DNA of 14,355 nucleotides from Candidatus Zhuqueibacterota bacterium (lineage in GTDB: Bacteria; Zhuqueibacterota; Zhuqueibacteria; Residuimicrobiales; Residuimicrobiaceae): positions 1 through 14,355 of the forward strand of contig JAFGSU010000152.1 of NCBI GenBank assembly GCA_016934435.1, written 5' to 3'. How positions within the stretch are numbered: position 1 is the first letter of the stretch; the number at the start of each line of letters is the position of its first letter. A program made the position numbers and the translations under genes. Below are positions 1-7,624 of this stretch, piece after piece. The notes beneath the pieces are model-generated. The model was given only the letters and a program-made list of their open reading frames with translations, had not been told where the DNA came from and did not search any database.

Positions 1-1715
1 ATTTAAAGGGCGGCATGCTGCGGCCGCGCGTTGTGCTGGTCAAAGCGCTGGCATCGGCCATCTGTATCGGCACCGGCGGTTCGGTGGGCCGCGAGGGACC
101 CATCGCCCAGATCGGTTCGGCGTTAGGTTCCACGGTAGGGCAGCTTTTACGCTTGCCCGCCAATCGCGTGCGCACGCTGGTGGGCTGCGGTGCGGCAGCG
201 GGTATTGCCGGCACCTTCAACGCGCCCATCGCCGGCGCGCTGTTTTCCGTCGAGGTGATCCTGGGCGATTTCGGCGTGCCGCAGTTCAGTCCCATTGTCA
301 TCTCTTCGGTCATTTCCACCGTGGTGACGCGCCATTTCCTCGGCGACTCGCCCGCGTTTATTGTTTCAGGTTATCAATTGGTCAGCGCCTTCGAGCTGCT
401 CAATTACGCTATCCTGGGCATTCTGGCCGCTTTTGTCGGCGTCGGATTCTCGACGTTTTTATACAGGACCGAGGATGCCTTTGAAAACTTGAAGGTCCAT
501 CCGCTGGCCAAACCGGTCATAGGAGGCCTGGCCATCGGCCTGATTGCTCTGGCTTTCCCGCAAATTCTCGGCGTCGGCTATGAATCCATCGATATGGCTT
601 TGGCCGATGAAATGGTATGGTACCTGCTTTTAGGGCTGATATTCATTAAACTGACGGCCACAGTTCTTACTTTAGGCGCCGGCGGCTCGGGCGGCGTGTT
701 TGCGCCCTCGCTTTTCCTCGGCGCCATGACCGGCGGATTTTTAGGCACGATGTTTCACAAGCTGATGCCGGCGCTGACGGCCCGCGGCGGCGCCTATGCC
801 ACCGTAGGCATGGGCGCGGTAGTAGCTGCTGCCACGCACGCGCCGTTGACGGCCATGATTATCATTTTCGAAATGACCGGCAACTATAGCATCGTACCGC
901 CGCTGATGATTTCCTGCGTCATTGCCACGTTGCTCTCATCCCGTTTGAAAAAATCTTCCATCTATACGGAAAAATTGTTGCGACGAGGGATCGATTTGTC
1001 CGAGCCGCTGGAGATCAATGTTTTGCGCAAATTGCCGATAACCACTGTCATCAATTCGGCGCCCCTGAAGATATCCGAAGGCACACCGTTCCGGGAACTG
1101 GTGGATCTGGTGGTCAACAGCCCCAGATCTGAATTTTTTGTCGTTCGGGATGACGACTATTACATCGGAACGATTTCTGTCCATCAAATGCGCAAGGTGC
1201 TTTTGGATGGCGATTGGCTCAATCCGTTGATCGTCGCCCGGGATATGGCGGACAGCAATTATCCCGTACTCGATCCCGCCGATAAACTCGATCTGGTGAT
1301 GAAGCTGTTCGGACAGGAGCTCATCGAGGAGCTGCCCGTCGTCCAGGAAGGCCGGCTGGTGGGATCGGTAAAAAAAACGGATGTGTTGGAGGAGTATCAG
1401 CAGGAGCTGCTAAAACGCGATCTCTCCGGCTCGTTCGACGGCGCCATAGCGTGCGCCATGCGGACCAAATGCATCGACCTGGGCGAGGGTTATATCATGG
1501 CCGAGGTGGAGTGTCCGCCCCATTTTGTCGGGAAAAGCCTGCGCGAGTTGAATGTTCGCGTCCATTACGGCGTTGAGATTATCCTGGTTCGGCCGGCGAA
1601 AAAGATGGGAAAGCAATCGGGCCCCATGGTGGTGTTCGCTGATTATCGCTTTGCGTTCGGTGATATCATTCTGGTGGTGGGAAAAGAAGAGATGGTGCAG
1701 TTGCTGGTGGAGTGA
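1..1715 (+). CDS. CLC-family chloride channel/transporter with CBS pair and TrkA-C domain, 5'-truncated by the window edge
   Basis: This is an inner-membrane protein of the CLC family, which conducts chloride or exchanges it for protons. The reading frame is open from base 3 with no stop before the first ATG at 15, so the N-terminus (including the expected GSGIP motif) lies outside the window. Counting from that ATG, the gating-glutamate motif GREGP is at residues 25-29, the chloride-ligand motif GVFAP at 227-231 (F229), and the pore tyrosine at Y291 in the sequence GNYS. The position equivalent to the internal proton glutamate (E203 of E. coli ClcA) is V81 in FSVEV, as in CLC channels. After the membrane domain come a probable CBS pair (about 320-465) and a TrkA-C/RCK-C-like domain (about 485-566), which usually sense nucleotides or other ligands. 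No partner gene is visible. The family call is firm; channel versus exchanger is open. Confidence 0.93.
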   Translation, partial: LKGGMLRPRVVLVKALASAICIGTGGSVGREGPIAQIGSALGSTVGQLLRLPANRVRTLVGCGAAAGIAGTFNAPIAGALFSVEVILGDFGVPQFSPIVISSVISTVVTRHFLGDSPAFIVSGYQLVSAFELLNYAILGILAAFVGVGFSTFLYRTEDAFENLKVHPLAKPVIGGLAIGLIALAFPQILGVGYESIDMALADEMVWYLLLGLIFIKLTATVLTLGAGGSGGVFAPSLFLGAMTGGFLGTMFHKLMPALTARGGAYATVGMGAVVAAATHAPLTAMIIIFEMTGNYSIVPPLMISCVIATLLSSRLKKSSIYTEKLLRRGIDLSEPLEINVLRKLPITTVINSAPLKISEGTPFRELVDLVVNSPRSEFFVVRDDDYYIGTISVHQMRKVLLDGDWLNPLIVARDMADSNYPVLDPADKLDLVMKLFGQELIEELPVVQEGRLVGSVKKTDVLEEYQQELLKRDLSGSFDGAIACAMRTKCIDLGEGYIMAEVECPPHFVGKSLRELNVRVHYGVEIILVRPAKKMGKQSGPMVVFADYRFAFGDIILVVGKEEMVQLLVE

Positions 1716-1775
1716 AATAGATGGCCTGCGTTTCTTCGCTGCCGCCGATCACGGAGGCGGAGGGATTCAAGGGAC

Positions 1776-1817
1776 AAAATCGCATGCGAAAACGCTTGTT
1801 TTGGCCGATTTTTTTTT
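1776..1817 (+). terminator. Probable rho-independent terminator after the CLC gene
   Basis: An imperfect hairpin has outer arms AAAATCG (1776-1782) and CGATTTT (1806-1812) enclosing a small GCG-AAAA-CGC stem-loop (1786-1795). It runs into nine consecutive T residues (1809-1817). It lies 61 bases after the CLC stop and before the AraC-type regulator. The stem is imperfect, so confidence is moderate. Confidence 0.5.
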
Positions 1818-1926
1818 ACTATATTTATACCTAAACTAGACGATTCATCGTCTTGCCCAAAACTGTCAGCTTCCGGCAAGGGACAAAAACGATAACAAAT
1901 CGAAGTTATAAAAAGCGAATTTAGGT

Positions 1927-3120
1927 ATGTCTGAGCAAATCGTCAACATCATCATCCTCATCGCCGGTGTGCAGGGACTGTTTTTAGCGATATTCATTTT
2001 CCACCGTTTCCGCGAGCTGTATGCCAACCGCTTTCTCGCCGGATTGATGTTGGTCGCCGCCCTGGTGCTGTTTAACCTTTACCTTGGTGAACAATGGCCC
2101 GGATATCGCCTGAATGTTCTAAATTTGCTAACCATTGGCCTGGCTCTCTTGATCGGTCCGCTACAATTTCTCTATGCCAGGTATTTAATCTTGTATCGAC
2201 ACCAATTTAGGCGCCGGGATTGGCTGCATTTTTTACCTTTTGTAATATATGAATTATCGGTTTTGCCCTTGTTGTTCCATTCGCCGGAGCCGGTGGCGGT
2301 TTCTTTGCAAACCTACATGCTGCACGGTTTGCCGATCTGGTACATATTGTTCAACTGGGCTCTGGTTCTGGTCTGCCTGTCATATTGTTTGTTGATTTTG
2401 TACCATCTTCACGCTTTTCGGCAGGGATTAAAAAAAGTGGTTTCCAGTCTGGACGCCATACGTCTGCGCTGGTTACATAACATAACTTACCTCAGTGTAG
2501 CCGCCTGGATGATTTTTTTAATTCAGAATCTTGTTTTTATCTTAAATTTAGAGTTTGATCCCGGGTTCGCCATTTCCTCGTCCCTATCCGGATTATTCAT
2601 TTATTTATTGGGTTATTGGGGATTATTCAAATCCGATTATCTGTTGCAGCCTGGTGTGGCCCGGAGTATGGAGCAACTCGCACTGGTAAAAGAGCGGCAT
2701 CATCCCGGCTCGGATGCGGATAAAGGCGCGCCTCGCTATGAAAAATCGGGATTATCTCCGCAAAAAGCCGATCAGATTTTGAGCGATCTAAAAACGCTCA
2801 TGCAGGAACAAAAACCTTATCTGGATAGCGAACTTACCCTGAATCGATTGGCCGAACAGCTCGACGTCTCCCCCCACAACCTTTCCGAAGTACTAAATAT
2901 CCATGGGCAATCGACATTTTTCGATTTCGTCAACCAGTATCGGATGGATCATGTTAAAAGGGAGTTGATCAATCCCGAGAGAAAGCATGAGAAAATATTG
3001 GCCATCGCCCTGGATGCCGGATTCAACTCCAAAACATCTTTTAATATGATCTTTAAGAAACACACCGGCATGACGCCCTCTGAATACCGGCAATCGGCCG
3101 GCATCCATTATCCTCTTTAG
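1927..3120 (+). CDS. Membrane-anchored AraC-family transcriptional regulator (about seven helices plus C-terminal HTH)
   Basis: This 397-residue protein joins a hydrophobic N-terminal half to a cytoplasmic DNA-binding domain. Probable membrane helices lie near residues 5-26, 34-53, 63-86, 99-117, 134-161, 187-208 and 213-236. A polar linker (about 237-290) follows. The AraC/XylS-type double helix-turn-helix occupies about 295-390: the first HTH is near LTLNRLAEQLDVSPHNL and the second near ILAIALDAGFNS, followed by the family signature around GMTPSEYRQ. This architecture is common in Bacteroidota and relatives, where a membrane sensor domain is thought to control the DNA-binding part directly. 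The start codon has only a weak ribosome site (AGG lies too close). The next gene in the same direction is a TonB-dependent receptor, a plausible target, but that is inference. The inducer is unknown. Confidence 0.88.
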   Translation: MSEQIVNIIILIAGVQGLFLAIFIFHRFRELYANRFLAGLMLVAALVLFNLYLGEQWPGYRLNVLNLLTIGLALLIGPLQFLYARYLILYRHQFRRRDWLHFLPFVIYELSVLPLLFHSPEPVAVSLQTYMLHGLPIWYILFNWALVLVCLSYCLLILYHLHAFRQGLKKVVSSLDAIRLRWLHNITYLSVAAWMIFLIQNLVFILNLEFDPGFAISSSLSGLFIYLLGYWGLFKSDYLLQPGVARSMEQLALVKERHHPGSDADKGAPRYEKSGLSPQKADQILSDLKTLMQEQKPYLDSELTLNRLAEQLDVSPHNLSEVLNIHGQSTFFDFVNQYRMDHVKRELINPERKHEKILAIALDAGFNSKTSFNMIFKKHTGMTPSEYRQSAGIHYPL

Positions 3121-3304
3121 TATATAACCTTAATACTGGTGATATTCACATTCATCTCCATCGATTGTACGGCCGAGCTATGGCATGGCGCCTCCAACCG
3201 GTGGAAATCAACTGTATGCCCTCTATAGTGACCTGATGCAGGATCCTATCACTCCTGAATAAGTCCGATCCAACCGGATGGTACCTGTTACCTTAATATT
3301 TGAC

Positions 3305-3326
3305 GTCCATTCCGGTGGGATTGGAC
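3305..3326. repeat. Imperfect inverted repeat upstream of the receptor gene
   Basis: Nine-base arms GTCCATTCC and GGATTGGAC flank a GGTG loop and match except for one position. It lies about 185 bases after the regulator stop and 237 bases before the receptor start. It could be an operator or an RNA hairpin. The following T content (GATTTTGTTT) is too interrupted for a convincing terminator. Confidence 0.35.
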
Positions 3327-3406
3327 GATTTTGTTTATGTAAACCGTTAAATTAGACCAGCTAATCAATTGCATCGATTTAGCAGCGATTCGGGATTTAC
3401 AAGTAA

Positions 3407-3481
3407 TTGTGGTAACCCTGTGTGTGGCGCCTTATCGCTTCAATTTGCCAGTTAACATTGAATCCAGGTTTTGCGGTAACC
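3407..3481. promoter_or_regulatory. Direct repeat TTGyGGTAACC, two copies 64 bases apart
   Basis: TTGTGGTAACC (3407-3417) and TTGCGGTAACC (3471-3481) match at 10 of 11 positions and lie upstream of the receptor start at 3563. AraC-family regulators often bind direct repeats, and a gene for one lies just upstream, so this is a candidate binding site. The spacing is six helical turns or slightly more. Chance occurrence is not excluded. Confidence 0.25.
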
Positions 3482-3562
3482 GGCGACGATTTAATAGTAT
3501 TTGGCTTTGCCGGTCATAACTATCAAAAAGATTCATTAACGGTTGAAAGGGAGAAAAACAAA

Positions 3563-5872
3563 ATGTGCAATACAAAAAGATGGATGGGTAGAATCTTACT
3601 CGTCATACTGTTCGGCGTCCGAATCCTTTCGGCGCAGCAAACATCCAGGACCGGCTCGCTGAAGGGGATCATTCTTGATGCCGACAGCAAAGCGCCTGTT
3701 ATCGGCGCCAACATCGTTATTGTCAACACCACGTATGGCGCAGTCAGTGATCTGGAAGGCAAATATACCATCACCGGCCTTGCTGTAGGGGCTTATGGCG
3801 TTCGCTATAGTTGTATCGGGTATGAGGCTAAAATAATAACGGATGTTATCATCAAATCCGCTCGCGCGTATTTTTTGGATGTCGAATTGCAGCCCAAAAT
3901 GGTGTCGATGGCCGAGGTCATCGTGCACGGCGGTTATTTTTCCCAGGTGAAAGATCAGCCGGTCAGCGCCGTGAACATGTCCTATGAAGAAATCCGCCGG
4001 GCGCCCGGATCGGCCGGCGACGTCAGCCGCATCCTCTATGGATTGCCCGGTGTCGCCAAGGTCAACGATCAGACCAATAATCTGATTGTGCGCGGCGGCA
4101 GTCCGATCGAAAACGGCTTTTACATCGATAACATCGAAATCCCCAATATCAACCATTTCCCGACCCAGGGCGCTTCGGGAGGGCCGCTGTCGCTGATTAA
4201 TGTGGATTTAATCAAGGAAGTCAATTTTTATACCGGTGGATTTTCCTCGCTGTATGGCGACCGGTTGTCTGCCATCATGGAGCTGAAATTCCGCGAAGGA
4301 GATCGAGAACAATGGAACGGCCAACTGGATTTGAATTTTGCCGGTTTCGGCGGTGTGGCTGAAGGACCGCTCGGGCAAAAAGGATCGTGGATGCTCTCGG
4401 CGCGGCGCAGTTACCTCGATCTGCTGGTACAAACCATCGATGTCGGGTCCACGGTCGCGCCGCGCTATGGCGATTATCAGGGCAAAATCGTCTATCGGCT
4501 CAATCGCAAGAATAAAGTGAGTCTGCTCATGCTCTGGGGCGACGATCACAACCATCCCGATCACAAAACCGCCGTCCAGAATGACATGCAATATTATGGC
4601 AGACAGGATATATTTGAGCGAACCACCGGCCTGAATTGGCAAACCTTGTGGGGGGAGAAAGGATTTTCCGATATTTCGTTATCCCACACATCCACTCAAT
4701 TCCATGAAGATTTCAAAGAGACCAACACGCAACTGCCTCTTTTGCGCAACCATTCGAGCGAGGGATCTTATAAAATCCGCAATGTCAACACCCTGCATGT
4801 GAGCGGTGACCATTCAGTGGAATTCGGCGCCGAGGGTAAAATTCTGCAGCATACATTTGATAACCGTTATGGTGAGGTGACCAATGCACTGGGCGATGCC
4901 CTCCCCGGGGTAACGATGCAAAAAAGCCTCAAGACGCAGAAATGGGCGGGATTTATTAATTTCATCATCAAACCCGTGAAATCCATGAATGCGAATTTGG
5001 GTTTGCGATATGATTATTTTGGCTATCATCAAAAGGGTCACCTCTCACCGCGCGCATCATTTGCCTGGCAAGTTTCGCAACGCACCTCGGTCAGCATGTC
5101 TGCCGGTCTTTTTTATCAGACTTTGCCGATGATTTTGCTGGCTCAAAACAGCAGTCATCGCAATTTGAAAGATCCCATGGCCACGCACCATATCATGGGT
5201 GTTTCGCGACTGCTCACCGAAAATACCAAACTGAGCGTGGAAGCCTACGTAAAACGATACAGGCGCTTACCCATGGATCCTGATCAACCGGAATTATTCT
5301 TGCTGGATGAGATTATGTATCGTTATGGCTTTTTTTTCGGGCATGCGGCGTTGCAGTCGGCCGGCAGGGCGGAAGCGAAAGGCGTCGAGGTTATTTTGCA
5401 AAAGAAATTAGCCAGGCGATTTTACGGTCTTGCCAGCGCCGGCATTTTCAGGGCGCGCTATCGTGATTTGCAGGGAACGTGGCGCGACCGCGTTTTCGAT
5501 AACCGCTATCTGTTCAGCATTGAAGGCGGTTACAAACCCAATGCTAATTGGGAATTCAGCGGCCGGTGGATTTATGCCGGCGGTGCGCCTTATACACCCT
5601 TTGATCTTGATAAATCGGCACAGGCGCATCGAGAAGTGCTGGATCAAAACCGGGTCAATGGCGCCCGATATCCCGCCTACCACTCGCTCAATATCCGTTT
5701 TGATCGACGGTTCCATTTTTATCGTTCCAATCTGATTTTTTACCTGAGTGTGTGGAATGTGTACGGCAGAAAAAATATCGCCACTTACTTTTGGAACGAT
5801 CCGGAGCAAAAGCAGGATGTGATTTATCAATGGGGCACTCTGCCGATTTTCGGTTTGGAATATGAATTTTAG
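3563..5872 (+). CDS. TonB-dependent outer-membrane receptor with N-terminal carboxypeptidase-regulatory-like domain
   Basis: This 769-residue protein is an outer-membrane beta-barrel that would import a bound substrate using TonB energy. Residues 1-24 form a signal peptide (basic start, hydrophobic core, LSAQQ cleavage region). A carboxypeptidase-regulatory-like (CarboxypepD_reg) domain spans about 31-110. The plug domain covers about 118-240, including NLIVRGGSPIENGFYIDNIE and YTGGFSSLYGDRLSA. The barrel follows and ends in aromatic Phe (GLEYEF), as expected for Bam-assembled proteins. I chose the ATG at 3563 because AAAGGGAG lies about nine bases upstream and the signal peptide begins there; an in-frame GTG at 3422 would bury the signal peptide. 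No SusD-like partner is adjacent, which argues against a polysaccharide-utilisation locus. The substrate is unknown. The nearby ZIP permease makes a metal or metal chelate one option, but this is inference. Confidence 0.92.
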   Translation: MCNTKRWMGRILLVILFGVRILSAQQTSRTGSLKGIILDADSKAPVIGANIVIVNTTYGAVSDLEGKYTITGLAVGAYGVRYSCIGYEAKIITDVIIKSARAYFLDVELQPKMVSMAEVIVHGGYFSQVKDQPVSAVNMSYEEIRRAPGSAGDVSRILYGLPGVAKVNDQTNNLIVRGGSPIENGFYIDNIEIPNINHFPTQGASGGPLSLINVDLIKEVNFYTGGFSSLYGDRLSAIMELKFREGDREQWNGQLDLNFAGFGGVAEGPLGQKGSWMLSARRSYLDLLVQTIDVGSTVAPRYGDYQGKIVYRLNRKNKVSLLMLWGDDHNHPDHKTAVQNDMQYYGRQDIFERTTGLNWQTLWGEKGFSDISLSHTSTQFHEDFKETNTQLPLLRNHSSEGSYKIRNVNTLHVSGDHSVEFGAEGKILQHTFDNRYGEVTNALGDALPGVTMQKSLKTQKWAGFINFIIKPVKSMNANLGLRYDYFGYHQKGHLSPRASFAWQVSQRTSVSMSAGLFYQTLPMILLAQNSSHRNLKDPMATHHIMGVSRLLTENTKLSVEAYVKRYRRLPMDPDQPELFLLDEIMYRYGFFFGHAALQSAGRAEAKGVEVILQKKLARRFYGLASAGIFRARYRDLQGTWRDRVFDNRYLFSIEGGYKPNANWEFSGRWIYAGGAPYTPFDLDKSAQAHREVLDQNRVNGARYPAYHSLNIRFDRRFHFYRSNLIFYLSVWNVYGRKNIATYFWNDPEQKQDVIYQWGTLPIFGLEYEF

Positions 5873-5921
5873 ATCGGTCCATCAAAGTGACTGCAATAGA
5901 ACGAACTGCTTTAAAAAGGAT

Positions 5922-5956
5922 AAAAGGGCGCGGATGATTCATCGCTCCCCCTTTTT
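5922..5956 (+). terminator. Rho-independent terminator after the TonB-dependent receptor
   Basis: A long hairpin has AAAAGGG on the left pairing with the CCCCTTTT side on the right, with inner pairing through GCG/CGC and GATG/CATC around a tiny loop. It ends in a T run at 5952-5956. It starts 50 bases after the receptor stop and separates the receptor transcript from the ZIP permease. Confidence 0.65.
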
Positions 5957-6024
5957 GCTATGGGTAGAGCAAAGAGTTCTTTTTTCGATTGAATTTCATC
6001 AACTGGAGTATTAAATTTGAATAC

Positions 6025-6038
6025 CTGTTTTAAAACAG
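6025..6038. promoter_or_regulatory. Perfect 14-base palindrome upstream of the ZIP permease gene (candidate operator)
   Basis: CTGTTTTAAAACAG is a perfect palindrome lying 65 bases before the chosen ZIP start and 11 bases before the alternative start at 6050. AT-rich dyads of this size in front of metal transporter genes are often bound by Fur/Zur or DtxR/MntR-type regulators. No such regulator gene is in the window, and the sequence does not match a consensus I can name with confidence. Confidence 0.4.
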
Positions 6039-6103
6039 ATGAATAAAGGATGATAGCCAGCCCGAAGCTGAAGACAGATACAGCATTGCAGAAAGATGCA
6101 ACC

Positions 6104-6916
6104 ATGCCTCAGGAAAATGTAACCTTTGCTTTTTTGTTGACCCTTTTTGCCGGATTATCCACCGGATTCGGCAGCCTCATCGCTTTTGTAGCAAGGACGA
6201 CGCGGACGCAGTTTTTATCGCTGGCCCTGGGTTTTTCGGCCGGGGTGATGATTTACGTCTCGCTGATCGAGATTTTCGCCAAGGCGCGGATTGCCTTATC
6301 TTCAGCCTATGGCGATGCGCGTGGTTACTGGGTGACGACCATCGCTTTTTTCGGCGGCATGGCCATAGTGTTCATCATCGATCAGTTAGTGCCGTCCTTT
6401 GAAAATCCGCACGAACCCCGTATGGTTGAAGAAATGGGGAAAAGCACAAGTGATATTAAAAAGATGGAACTGCAACGGATGGGTTTGTTTTCCGCTCTTG
6501 CCATCGCCATCCACAATTTTCCGGAAGGATTGGCCACTTTTTCCAGCGCCCTGACGGATCCCGCGCTTGGCGTCAGCATTGCATTTGCCATCGCCATTCA
6601 TAATATCCCCGAAGGCATTGCGGTTTCGGTGCCGCTTTATTATGCTACCGGCAGTAAAAAGAAAGCGTTTGGTCTGTCTTTTTTGAGCGGTCTGTCCGAA
6701 CCACTCGGTGCGCTCATCGGTTATTTCCTATTGCGGCCATTTTTTAGTGAAGCGATTTTCGGCATTTTGTTCGCTTCCGTGGCCGGCATTATGGTTTATA
6801 TATCTCTGGATGAACTGCTGCCGGCGGCGGAAAAATATGGCGAGCATCATCTCGCCATCAGCGGTGTGCTGTCGGGTATGGTTGTCATCGCCCTCAGCCT
6901 GTTAGCTTTTGTTTAG
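6104..6916 (+). CDS. zupT: ZIP-family divalent metal permease (ZupT-like)
   Basis: This 270-residue inner-membrane protein belongs to the ZIP family, which brings zinc and related divalent metals into the cytoplasm. E. coli ZupT is slightly shorter (257 residues). Eight hydrophobic segments are plausible. The two hallmark metal-site motifs are present: HNFPEG at residues 137-142 and HNIPEG at 166-171, matching helices 4 and 5 of the family. A polar loop (about 95-125) separates helices 3 and 4. I chose ATG 6104 because it gives the usual family N-terminus just ahead of helix 1. An in-frame ATG at 6050 would add 18 polar residues, and its nearest purine run directly abuts the codon. The ribosome site of 6104 is also weak (GAAAG). 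A palindrome lies upstream, and the 3' end overlaps the convergent methyltransferase gene by 15 bases. Metal specificity is inferred. Confidence 0.9.
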   Translation: MPQENVTFAFLLTLFAGLSTGFGSLIAFVARTTRTQFLSLALGFSAGVMIYVSLIEIFAKARIALSSAYGDARGYWVTTIAFFGGMAIVFIIDQLVPSFENPHEPRMVEEMGKSTSDIKKMELQRMGLFSALAIAIHNFPEGLATFSSALTDPALGVSIAFAIAIHNIPEGIAVSVPLYYATGSKKKAFGLSFLSGLSEPLGALIGYFLLRPFFSEAIFGILFASVAGIMVYISLDELLPAAEKYGEHHLAISGVLSGMVVIALSLLAFV

Positions 6917-7603
6917 TTCCTGATTTCTATCATATTCATCATCGCGAAGCGCTTCGATAATCAACAGGAATTTGCGGCCGACATATTTGCCGGCATCCGG
7001 TACTTTCTCCACCAGTTGACGGTCGCCACAATATTCATGATATCTCACCTGGCGGAATCCCGCTTTTGTTACTGCATCAACATAATCGTTAATGGAGTGT
7101 AATTCGGCCCCCAGGCGATGTTCTTTTTCATCCCGTGCGAATTTGGCTTCGATCCCTGCTGTGACCATCTCGGGATGAATAACGGAAAAAAGCAGACGAC
7201 CTTTGTTCTTCAGTACTCGATAAAATTCATAAAAGGTCGTGCCCGGATCGGTCAGATGTTCTCCCACCAGTGAGCATAGAATCGCATCAAAAACATTGGC
7301 TCGAATGGGTAATGGCTGAACAAGATCCGCCTGAATGAGCGCGGCCCGGTGCAATGAATTTCGGGCGCTTTTAAGCATTTCAATGGAGAAATCCAGACCT
7401 ATTGTCCGGTATTTTCGAAGCCTGGACAAGTATCGACCGGTTCCGCATCCGGCATCCAGTATCCGTTCATCTTGGCGAGGCTGTAATAATGAGAGTGTAT
7501 ATCGACTATCCAGGGCGACGAGGGGATTGCTGGTTTCATCATAGCTCTGCGCCCATAGATCATATCCCTTGCGCACGCCGGGCCGCTCTACAGTGGGAGC
7601 CAA
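6902..7603 (-). CDS. Class I SAM-dependent methyltransferase (UbiE/Methyltransf_11-like)
   Basis: This 233-residue cytoplasmic protein carries the Rossmann-type SAM-binding core. Motif I is DAGCGTG at residues 50-56, followed by the acidic motif II in IGLDFS (about 69-75), and later the QADL and FDAILCSLVGEHL segments and the GRLLFSVIHP strand. The substrate cannot be read from the sequence. The start is a TTG preceded by AGGA nine bases upstream. No ATG occurs in frame before the SAM-binding core. It begins 21 bases after the STAS gene on the same strand and in the same frame, separated by tandem TAA-TAG stops, so it is probably the last gene of the sensory operon. Its stop lies inside the end of the convergent zupT gene. 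A role in the signalling pathway is only suggested by position. Confidence 0.85.
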   Translation of the reverse strand: MAPTVERPGVRKGYDLWAQSYDETSNPLVALDSRYTLSLLQPRQDERILDAGCGTGRYLSRLRKYRTIGLDFSIEMLKSARNSLHRAALIQADLVQPLPIRANVFDAILCSLVGEHLTDPGTTFYEFYRVLKNKGRLLFSVIHPEMVTAGIEAKFARDEKEHRLGAELHSINDYVDAVTKAGFRQVRYHEYCGDRQLVEKVPDAGKYVGRKFLLIIEALRDDEYDRNQELNKS

Positions 7604-7624
7604 TTTATTTTTTCCTGATTGCTA

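Larger units (their letters stand above)
3121..3562. other. 442-base intergenic region and leader before the TonB-dependent receptor
   Basis: I see no convincing gene here. The region holds an imperfect inverted repeat at 3305-3326, a small perfect inverted repeat (GTTTA-TG-TAAAC) at 3333-3344, and a near-identical 11-base direct repeat (TTGTGGTAACC at 3407, TTGCGGTAACC at 3471). A 25-codon open frame (ATG 3185 to TAA 3262) has protein-like composition but no ribosome site and no recognised relative. The length and repeats are consistent with a regulated promoter region for the receptor, possibly bound by the upstream AraC-type protein. I could not place a promoter with confidence. Confidence 0.5.

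Noticed and set aside
3422..3562. In-frame GTG extension of the TonB receptor
   Set aside because: It would add 47 residues ahead of a clear signal peptide and has no ribosome site, whereas ATG 3563 has a good one.
3596..4156. 186-codon antisense frame inside the TonB receptor
   Set aside because: It mirrors the signal peptide, regulatory-like and plug domains of the real gene and shows no family features or ribosome site.
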